Positions 1 to 6,058 of a DNA stretch of 36,056 nt are shown piece after piece. Origin of the DNA: Desulfobacter latus (GTDB lineage Bacteria > Desulfobacterota > Desulfobacteria > Desulfobacterales > Desulfobacteraceae). Under the pieces are notes generated by a model. That model had not been told where the DNA came from, did not search any database, and saw only the letters and a list, made by a program, of their open reading frames with translations. The position numbers were made by a program, and so were the translations under genes. The first letter of the stretch is position 1; each line of letters opens with the position of its first letter. The stretch covers positions 1 through 36,056 of the forward strand of contig NZ_JACADJ010000042.1 of NCBI RefSeq assembly GCF_013389365.1, read 5' to 3'.

Positions 1-90
1 CCTTGAAGACGACAAGGTTGATAGGCTGGGTGTGTAAGCATGGCAACATGTTGAGCTTACCAGTACTAATAGGTCGTGAGGCTTAGCCAC
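1..90 (+). rRNA. 23S ribosomal RNA, 3' end (partial)
   Basis: The window opens inside the last ~90 nt of a 23S rRNA gene. The conserved stretch around AGTACTAATAGGTCGTGAGG and the terminal GAGGCTTAGCC are typical of bacterial 23S 3' ends. The exact end (about 86-91) is estimated by comparison with the usual end, since the partner 5' strand lies outside the window. A 5S gene follows, so this is the distal part of a normal rRNA operon. Confidence 0.93.
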
Positions 91-120
91 TTTTTTCCAC
101 GAATAAATTTAGATACTTTG

Positions 121-244
121 ATGTTGACGCATATTTTGCGAAATTCTTCGTTGCTTCACAAAAGTTTTAAAACGCAGTAGTTAACTACAGCTTATTTAAA
201 ACTTTTGCTTGCGCCTTGAATTTCACTAAAATATGCATCAACAT
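121..244 (-). repeat. Long hairpin in the 23S-5S spacer, copy 1 of a dispersed hairpin family
   Basis: The spacer folds almost completely on itself. The outer arms 121-137 and 228-244 pair over 17 positions (one G-U). The inner arms 159-171 and 195-207 are a perfect 13-bp inverted repeat, and 177-188 is a perfect palindrome. Read on the - strand, the region between outer and inner stems contains ATTCAAGGCG plus AGCAA (about 205-221) on one side and CAACGAAGAA (144-153) on the other. The same two motifs occur in the hairpin at 19209-19374, whose arms have different sequences. It may also act as an rRNA processing stem. The rest of the spacer, 245-347, shows nothing I recognise. Confidence 0.7.
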
Positions 245-347
245 ATTGACATAGCAACGCTCGATTTTACTACAACAGATTACATATTTGGACCCATGGA
301 ACATGACAAGAATAAAGCTTTCTGAAGTTCCAGGTCCGACCAGTGTA

Positions 348-463
348 ACCGGTGGCGATGGCGAAGAGGCCACACCCGTACCCATCTCGAACACGGAAGT
401 TAAGCTCTTTAGCGTCGATGGTACTGCATGGGAGACTGTGTGGGAGAGTAGAACGCCGCCGGA
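348..463 (+). rRNA. 5S ribosomal RNA
   Basis: Recognised by the conserved core CCCATCTCGAACACGGAAGT and by closing helix I: CCGGTGGCG at 349-357 pairs perfectly with CGCCGCCGG ending at 462. The length of ~115 nt is normal. Ends are set by the helix and may be off by one or two bases. Confidence 0.95.
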
Positions 464-474
464 TTATTTTTTAA

Positions 475-513
475 AAAGGCTCTGACTATCGTTACGATTA
501 TCAGGGCCTTTTC
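475..513 (+). terminator. Rho-independent terminator of the rRNA operon
   Basis: AAAGGCTCTGA pairs with TCAGGGCCTTT (one G-U) around a short loop, and the downstream arm runs into a T-rich tract. It sits 12 nt after 5S and before the tRNA gene, so it probably ends the rRNA transcript. Confidence 0.75.
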
Positions 514-610
514 AATTTAATTTGTATATTTTCGATTTTTATATTTGAGCCTTGACATTTTGCCTGATATCCAATTATAAGAATTGTTAAAATTTAAAAT
601 TTTTTGTTTT

Positions 611-695
611 GCCGAAGTGGTGGAACTGGTAGACACGCTAGACTTAGGATCTAGTGCCGCAAGGCGTGGGGGTTCAAGTCCCTTCTTCGGTACCA
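611..695 (+). tRNA. tRNA-Leu (anticodon UAG)
   Basis: A class II tRNA of 85 nt. The acceptor arms are GCCGAAG and CTTCGGT, followed by A and an encoded CCA at 693-695. The anticodon stem CTAGA/TCTAG encloses the loop CTTAGGA, placing TAG at 645-647. A long variable arm (TGCCGCAAGGCG) and the T-loop GGTTCAAGTCC are present. Leu is inferred from the anticodon plus the long variable arm. Confidence 0.96.
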
Positions 696-701
696 CTCAA
701 T

Positions 702-757
702 AAAGACGCGGGTTTCTATAGTTTTAAGACTTAAAATGGAATCCCCGTCTTTTTTTT
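702..757 (+). terminator. Terminator after tRNA-Leu
   Basis: AAAGACG-C-GGG pairs with CCC-CGTCTTT (one bulged C), and the 3' arm continues into eight T. A second perfect hairpin, TTTTAAG-A-CTTAAAA at 722-736, fills the loop. Confidence 0.75.
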
Positions 758-858
758 CAGGATTGAGGACCAGGACCAGGTTGCGGTTTTGTTGCACCTT
801 TAACTCCTGCCGTTACTGGTTTTTCGTTGGGTTGCTAATTTGACCCCACAGCATTCTC

Positions 859-1020
859 CTATCTTTCTTTCGTCTGTATAATCTCAAGGTTGATATTTGT
901 TTCAAATACACGATTGACCTCATCTGTCATTATCCGACCGATGGCGCGACCGCTTTGCCGAGTATTCCCGGCTTCCTCTTTGAGACGCTGCTGAATCCAC
1001 AGGCTCAGGGTAATCGCATT
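859..1020 (-). pseudogene. C-terminal fragment of an unidentified protein
   Basis: Read on the - strand, an open frame of about 53 codons ends at a stop at 859-861. It reads like real protein: an amphipathic stretch with LWIQQRLKEEAG and GRAIGRIMTDEVNRVF, ending in QTKER. No start codon or ribosome-binding site lies upstream. The good reading frame stops where the sequence turns AT-rich at ~1021, so I read it as the tail of a gene cut by rearrangement. The family is not recognised. A chance open frame is possible at this length. Confidence 0.35.
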
Positions 1021-1289
1021 AAAATTTTAGATGCTATAAATTCAGTAGCTTATAAATATTGCTTTGATAATTTTCGAGATTATTGCAAAGTTCAGAATTT
1101 CTAACATACTGAATTCATAGTATAGTAATCCCACTTTTGTTTTTCCAGGTATGCATTTTGCTTGGTTTAATAATAGCTTCGTATACAGAACATTATTCTG
1201 AATCATACCAAAGTTGAAGTACAATATTCAGGCAAAATGCTGTACAGTAATATATGTGCCAAGAAAAAACAAAGTTGGATGATTATAGT
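1021..1289. other. AT-rich stretch without recognisable features
   Basis: No coding frame with a plausible start and ribosome-binding site, no RNA gene and no repeat was found here. It separates the gene fragment on its left from the transposable element on its right. Confidence 0.5.
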
Positions 1290-1297
1290 CAAAATTC

Positions 1298-1404
1298 GGC
1301 ATCCTTCATATCACCCCCAAAGTACTTTACACTTTTTGGGGGAATGATTGCTAAAAAATAGGGTGATTGCTCCAAAAAGTGTAAACTGGTAAATAAAGGA
1401 TGCC
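1298..1404. mobile_element. 107-bp non-autonomous element with inverted ends and an 8-bp target duplication
   Basis: The left end GGCATCCTTCAT and right end AGGATGCC are inverted. Further in, TTTACACTTTTTGG (1326-1339) and CCAAAAAGTGTAAA (1372-1385) are a perfect 14-bp inverted repeat. The element is bracketed by the direct repeat CAAAATTC at 1290-1297 and 1405-1412, as expected of a target duplication. It is too short to encode a transposase, so it behaves like a MITE. The same end sequence recurs at 1773-2510. The parent transposase family cannot be named from the ends alone. Confidence 0.75.
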
Positions 1405-1540
1405 CAAAATTCGTGCCGAATCTTAATGCGTTTGCCCTGTCCACAGGCCGCATGCTTCTTATATCTGATATGAGTGCATGGTATGCTCTATGGCCTGATT
1501 TAATGTTTAAGACAGGAGTATCTACGCTGTTTTTAATGAA

Positions 1541-1643
1541 TAGACATTATACCGATTTTAGCTAAGTGCTTGATTTTATTAGATCTGCAAAAATCAACTT
1601 CCCAATAAAATTAATAGTTTATGAAAAATCGGTATAATGTCTA
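1541..1643. mobile_element. 103-bp MITE with perfect 19-bp inverted ends and TA flanks
   Basis: TAGACATTATACCGATTTT at 1541-1559 is the exact reverse complement of 1625-1643. The outermost bases are TA on both sides, the target duplicated by IS630/Tc1-mariner-type transposases. No coding capacity exists inside. Assignment to that family is inference from the TA ends and size. The element could be mobilised only in trans. Confidence 0.65.
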
Positions 1644-1772
1644 ATGGACATAAAAAACCGAATGGAATCGAAGAAACTGTCAATCTATGGAAAAATCTGA
1701 ATTTGATGCAGATAAACGGCAAACAAAGTCAATACAGCTTTTTCGGTCAAGCATTCATTAGTGGTTTTTTTT

Positions 1773-2510
1773 GGCATCCTTCATTTCCCGCTTTACACTT
1801 TCCAGATGCCGACCCCCATTTTTTGGGAACCTCCATTCAAAAAGTCTGGGTAGAGGCATTGATTACTCAACGCCTCCCCCGCAGATCCGTACGTGCGGAA
1901 TTCCCGCATACGGTTCCTCGGTTCCAGCTCTTTTGACCAAGCTGGAAACCAAACAAGTTCCCCCGTTTGGCACATAACTTTGCTGTCCCTTAGCTGTCAG
2001 ATATTGTGGACTATATCGAATAGCCCTGTGATATCTGCGCTCACCGTCTGTTGTGAGTGGCTTGTTTCGCAATTATACGACATTCTGTTGATATGGTTTG
2101 TGATCTCGGAGTATCTCCCATAGCGCTCTCCCGTATAAACGTTATGTCCTGCTTCACCTTCCCTGCAGTGGGTCGCTTGGACGTCACTTCCCCACCTTCC
2201 CGATCAACTTGACTGTCTGATCCTCGGTAATATGTTCCGCTTTGGAAAGAGTTTATCCAGTGACCACAAAAATAAGTTTTTCGAAGCTCAATACAGGGCC
2301 TGTATCCTCGATCACGTCCGGCTCAGGACTCCCGTTACCGGGTTTACCCTCGGACTTCTCTTCAGGCCTGCCGACTATGCTTTGGCCTGGTGGGATTTGC
2401 ACCCACTGGGTAACATTAACAAATTTCTTGGAGTTAACCACTCCTTTCCCGATGTTTCGGATTTATCTTGACGCAATGTAAAGTACTTTTGGGATCATAT
2501 GAAGGATGCC
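1773..2510. mobile_element. Second element with GGCATCC ends, enlarged by a group II intron
   Basis: The left end starts GGCATCCTTCATTTCCCGC (1773) and the right end, inverted, starts GGCATCCTTCATATGATCCC (2510). Both carry the TTTACA sub-terminal motif, as in the 1298-1404 element. GTTTTTTTT flanks both sides (1764-1772 and 2511-2519), which suits a target duplication although low complexity weakens it. Removing the intron at about 1844-2441 leaves roughly 140 bp, close to the size of the first copy. The simplest reading is a small MITE that was later invaded by an intron. Confidence 0.6.
1844..2441 (-). ncRNA. ORF-less, probably degenerate group II intron ribozyme
   Basis: On the - strand, domain V lies at 1884-1916 as a hairpin of the form GAACCGTATGCGG...CCGCACGTACGG. 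Domain VI follows at 1848-1880, with an unpaired A at 1851 lying 7 nt before a 3' end in AC, the usual branch-point geometry. Upstream text such as CAGTGGGTGCAAATCCCACC resembles domain I. The 5' end is set tentatively at GTGGTT (2441). At ~600 nt it has no room for a reverse transcriptase/maturase. The base expected to be G in the domain V AGC triad reads A, and the apical loop is not a clean GNRA, so splicing is doubtful. The upstream exon holds a small hairpin (2449-2460) and the downstream exon starts with T5, as in introns that insert behind terminators (group IIC). Confidence 0.7.
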
Positions 2511-2638
2511 GTTTTTTTTATACAATACCTTCGCCAAATTAAAAAAATTCAGCAATTTTAAGTTGGGTATGAAAAATGAGCAGTTTTTCTGTTATGATAT
2601 GCAATCATCACAAAACATATTATAAGGAAAAACTGCCC

Positions 2639-2845
2639 ATGAATGAAATTACCACACTTTTGATTTGCTTGCACCCCTTACTTGCCGTGCAAGATAAACT
2701 TTTAAAATCAGTGGTTTATTACATTAAGTTCTCTATAATCCCCTTTTCTTTGATACAGTCTCTTTTTTTTTTCAACTCAACTTATTTCCATAAAATTATT
2801 GATTGCATGTCAAACTCAATGTATAGAGTATATTGGAAATATTAA
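2639..2845 (+). pseudogene. Possible N-terminal remnant of a transposase
   Basis: A 68-codon frame begins MNEITTLLICLHPLL, which resembles the first residues of some IS4/IS701-type transposases. It then degenerates into low-complexity, Phe/Ile-rich sequence and stops. Directly upstream is the inverted repeat GCAGTTTTTC (2580-2589) and GAAAAACTGC (2627-2636), which could be an element end or a hairpin controlling translation. The match is from memory of the family and is weak. It could equally be a non-coding stretch. Confidence 0.3.
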
Positions 2846-2908
2846 TAATTCATCCTCTCCCATGGAAGGATTGTTTCCAGATTAAGTACATGGAGCATGT
2901 AAAGTGAT

Positions 2909-4393
2909 ATGGTTTTTAGTAACCTGTTTTTCATTTTTGTATTTCTTCCAATAGTTTTATTGTGTTTTTATTGTGCTCCGCAATCCTTTAAAAAGACGGT
3001 TCTGATAACAGCATCATTGACCTTTTATTTTTTCGGAGAGAATTTTTTAATATGGATATTACTGACTTCCACATGCGTTGATTATTTTTGTGGGTTAATG
3101 ATAGCAAAGACGATTCCAGAGAACCGGGAAGTTGATTTTTTATCTAAGAAAGGAAATAGAGACCATCGCCAGAAATTAGCTTTAACCTTAAGTATTTTTA
3201 CCAATCTTGCATTTCTGATTTACTTTAAATATTCTAATTTTTTGATCGACAACGTAGATGCTGTATTCCATTTGTTAGGTAGTGATGGACTTTTTTTTAC
3301 GTTTAAAAAAGTGATTTTACCTTTGGGAATCAGTTTTTACACCTTTCAATCAATGAGTTACACAATCGACGTTTACTTTGGGAAGGTAAAAGCAACGAGG
3401 AAATTTTTGGATTTTCTCTGCTACGTAACACTTTTTCCACAGCTTGTTGCAGGACCGATCGTTCGATACCGGGATATCTATGAGCAGATAAAATATCCCA
3501 CTGTAACTATGGAACTGGTGGAGGCTGGTATAGGTAGATTTATTTTGGGGTTGGCCAAAAAAGTTATTATTGCAAATACTATTTCCATCGCAGCAGACGG
3601 GGTTTTTGATCAAATTCCGAGCGGTGAACTTTGCTTTTTAAGTGCATGGGTCGGAGTCATTGCATATACATTGCAAATTTATTTTGATTTTTCCGGCTAT
3701 TCAGATATGGCAATCGGGATAGGTATGATGTTTGGGTTTCGTTTTTTGGAAAACTTTAATTATCCATATATCTCTAAATCAATTCAGGAGTTCTGGAGAA
3801 GATGGCATATTTCACTTTCAACCTGGTTTAGAGATTATTTGTATATACCCCTTGGTGGTAACAGAAGAGGGAAGCTGATACGATATAGGAATTTGTGGGT
3901 TGTATTCCTGTTATGCGGTTTGTGGCATGGGGCTGAGTGGACTTTTATTGCTTGGGGAGTTTATCATGGAAGTTTTCTTATTCTTGAGCAAATCAAATGG
4001 TTTAAAAAATTATTAAAGGGATTACCAGAGGCCCTTCAGCATTGTTATCTTTTAATGGTCGCTTCAATCGGGTGGGCAATTTTTCGATCGGAAAATATGG
4101 CACAGGTATTTGCTTTTTTAAAGGCCATGAGTGGGCTTCAGGGACTTCAGAATACCAGTTATCCTTATCAGGAGTTTTTAGGGATGGATGTTCTGTTGGC
4201 AGGCCTATTAGGGATAATTTTTTCCATCCCTATTTTTCCCTCTTTAAAACAGCATGTTGAATCCCTGGAAATGTCTTCGGGGAAGATAATTCTGGATCTT
4301 TTTCAGTATTTAAATTTGGTTGCCCTGTTTATTCTTTGCATTATATTGCTTTCTAGTGGGGTTCATAATCCTTTTTTATATTTTAGATTTTGA
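2909..4393 (+). CDS. MBOAT-family O-acyltransferase (AlgI/PatA-like)
   Basis: A 494-residue polytopic membrane protein of the membrane-bound O-acyltransferase family. AlgI-type members move acetyl groups across the inner membrane for attachment to exported polysaccharide. Family blocks seen in order: PLGISFYTFQSMSY (~137-150), FPQLVAGPIVR (~176-186), YFDFSGYSDMAIGIG (~258-272), FWRRWHISLSTWFRDYLY (~300-317) and LWHGAEWTFIAWG, where His340 is the expected catalytic histidine. Length matches AlgI. It is 15 nt upstream of an AlgJ/AlgX-like gene, the usual partner. As the first gene of the + strand cluster it follows a gene-free stretch, so the promoter is probably just upstream, though no clear -35/-10 could be fixed. 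The acyl group (acetyl) is inferred from the family. Confidence 0.93.
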   Translation: MVFSNLFFIFVFLPIVLLCFYCAPQSFKKTVLITASLTFYFFGENFLIWILLTSTCVDYFCGLMIAKTIPENREVDFLSKKGNRDHRQKLALTLSIFTNLAFLIYFKYSNFLIDNVDAVFHLLGSDGLFFTFKKVILPLGISFYTFQSMSYTIDVYFGKVKATRKFLDFLCYVTLFPQLVAGPIVRYRDIYEQIKYPTVTMELVEAGIGRFILGLAKKVIIANTISIAADGVFDQIPSGELCFLSAWVGVIAYTLQIYFDFSGYSDMAIGIGMMFGFRFLENFNYPYISKSIQEFWRRWHISLSTWFRDYLYIPLGGNRRGKLIRYRNLWVVFLLCGLWHGAEWTFIAWGVYHGSFLILEQIKWFKKLLKGLPEALQHCYLLMVASIGWAIFRSENMAQVFAFLKAMSGLQGLQNTSYPYQEFLGMDVLLAGLLGIIFSIPIFPSLKQHVESLEMSSGKIILDLFQYLNLVALFILCIILLSSGVHNPFLYFRF

Positions 4394-4408
4394 TTAAAAC
4401 ATATCAAG

Positions 4409-6055
4409 ATGAAAACTAAATACAAGACCGGAATCTTTTTGATACTCTTATCGCTGTTATTTCTCCCTTTAACCCTTGGACTATTGGGTTGGTTTGTTAC
4501 CTCTCCAGGTATGATAAAACGTTTTGAACAAAGAGATAAAAATCCTTGGCCGGATTTTCCAACTTCAAAAAAACAGATAAAACTCTATCCGCGTAAAATC
4601 GAAAGTTGGTTTAATGATAGTTTCGGTTTAAGAAGTATTCTGATACGAGGTAACGGTCTTTTAAAAATAAGCCTGGCGGCCTCTCCAAATCCATCTAAAG
4701 TAATAATAGGAAAAGAAGGATGGCTCTTTTTAGGAAATCGTTGGGCCAACACCTTAAATCAATCTCTTGGCAGGGATCTGTTTGCAGCAAATGAAATTGA
4801 TTGGTATGTTAAGGCCATAGAGAGACGGAGTAAATGGTTGGCGGCCCGTGGTATACCAATGGTATTTGTTATTGCTCCGGATAAAAATAATATTTACCCG
4901 GAATATCTTCCAAACTGGGCTGATACAAAAGGGAAAATGACCCGAAGGCTGCAACTGATAGAAAGAGTTGGCCAGAATAGCTTTGATTTTGTTGACACGA
5001 CTGAGTCCGTTAGACGTGCGAAAAAGCATGCCCCTACTTTTTTTAAAACCGATTCTCACTGGAATGATTACGGAGCGTATATTGGGTATAGATCACTTAT
5101 GGAATATCTTCGTATCCACATAGGGGATGATCGCCTTAAGATAATCGGGCAGGCTGGGTTTGAAACAAAAATTTGGCCAACCAAAGGGGTTTCTCTTCCT
5201 CAAATGATAGGTCTTCGAAATGATGACTTTGAAGACCAAGCTGTAGCTGTACAATTTTATGAAAAGTTGGATCGTGACCTAAAGATAAAAGGATACAATG
5301 GACAGTATCATAGCGTGAACACTGATCGGCTGAAAATTGGGAAACAGGCCATTAAGACAATTAGAAACACTTCGCTGTATCCCAATGGCTTAAAGGTTCT
5401 GATTTTGAGGGACTCCTTCACGACCAATATGAGCCCGTATTTAAATTTAAGTTTTGGAGAAACAACCTATTGCGCATGGGCACAGGCTCCAGGTAAAGAA
5501 ATGACCCGCTTGGTATCAAAATACGATGTTGATCTTGTACTCTGGATTATGGTTGAAAGATGCTTAAGAATTCCCCAAAGAATACACCATAATTGGGCAG
5601 TTCCGGACGGTAGGACTCTGGAGGAAAGACTTTGCAATAACAAAATCAAGGAAAAAGGTTCGGGTAAAGATCTTCTCTCTAAAATTTTTAATCCCAGAGG
5701 AATAAAAATCGATGAAAACGGTACACTTATCACAAATTTATCAAAGGAAAAGGGAATAAAACTTCGCCGATTTGTGGAAGAAAAGGGAAAATATAGTTTG
5801 ACCTTTAAAGTGAACTCAGAAGCCCAGTCAAATCTTATTTTGCGATACACGATTAAGGTTGATGGAAGGATCATAAAAGGCTATCGCACTGCCCTTCTTA
5901 TGGGAGGGGAAAGCGAGATTTTCTTTGATTTACCTGAAAACGCATTGATGAGCCCAATTCAGATAACCAGTGACAAAAATAATAAATGTATTATAACCGA
6001 TTGGAGCATCCTATACCCTGGAGTTTCAAAGAAAAAGATATCAAAAGAGGCCTAA
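4409..6055 (+). CDS. AlgJ/AlgX-like SGNH-type acetyltransferase
   Basis: A 548-residue protein with one N-terminal membrane segment (~8-30) and a periplasmic domain of the AlgJ/AlgX (DHHW/SGNH-like) class. These complete O-acetylation of exported polysaccharides such as alginate, using acetyl passed on by the MBOAT partner. The signature TDSHWNDYGAY contains Asp215 and His217. A downstream RDSF places a candidate nucleophile at Ser336, matching the Asp-X-His plus Ser triad of AlgX. The ~150 residues after this look like a beta-rich accessory domain, perhaps for carbohydrate binding. The gene is 15 nt after the MBOAT gene and 3 nt before the next, so co-translation is likely. The glycan acetylated is unknown. 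Confidence 0.88.
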   Translation: MKTKYKTGIFLILLSLLFLPLTLGLLGWFVTSPGMIKRFEQRDKNPWPDFPTSKKQIKLYPRKIESWFNDSFGLRSILIRGNGLLKISLAASPNPSKVIIGKEGWLFLGNRWANTLNQSLGRDLFAANEIDWYVKAIERRSKWLAARGIPMVFVIAPDKNNIYPEYLPNWADTKGKMTRRLQLIERVGQNSFDFVDTTESVRRAKKHAPTFFKTDSHWNDYGAYIGYRSLMEYLRIHIGDDRLKIIGQAGFETKIWPTKGVSLPQMIGLRNDDFEDQAVAVQFYEKLDRDLKIKGYNGQYHSVNTDRLKIGKQAIKTIRNTSLYPNGLKVLILRDSFTTNMSPYLNLSFGETTYCAWAQAPGKEMTRLVSKYDVDLVLWIMVERCLRIPQRIHHNWAVPDGRTLEERLCNNKIKEKGSGKDLLSKIFNPRGIKIDENGTLITNLSKEKGIKLRRFVEEKGKYSLTFKVNSEAQSNLILRYTIKVDGRIIKGYRTALLMGGESEIFFDLPENALMSPIQITSDKNNKCIITDWSILYPGVSKKKISKEA

Positions 6056-6058
6056 TAA

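Noticed and set aside
288-485. Open frame across the 5S rRNA gene
   Set aside because: It covers the 5S gene and its terminator; the sequence is explained by rRNA.
611-695. tRNA-Leu as a phage or island attachment site
   Set aside because: No integrase gene and no repeat of the tRNA 3' end was found in the window.
1637-1936. 99-codon + strand frame starting MSNGHKKPNGIEETV
   Set aside because: It starts in the end of a MITE and runs through the other element's end into the group II intron, so it crosses unrelated insertions. No family was recognised.
2232-2481. Overlapping + strand frames of ~79 codons
   Set aside because: They are antisense to the intron's domain I and have no protein-like conservation.
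1290-2520. Repeated TTTACACTTTTTGG and GGCATCC motifs as a CRISPR array
   Set aside because: They are inverted, few and unevenly spaced. They fit transposon ends, and no cas gene is present.
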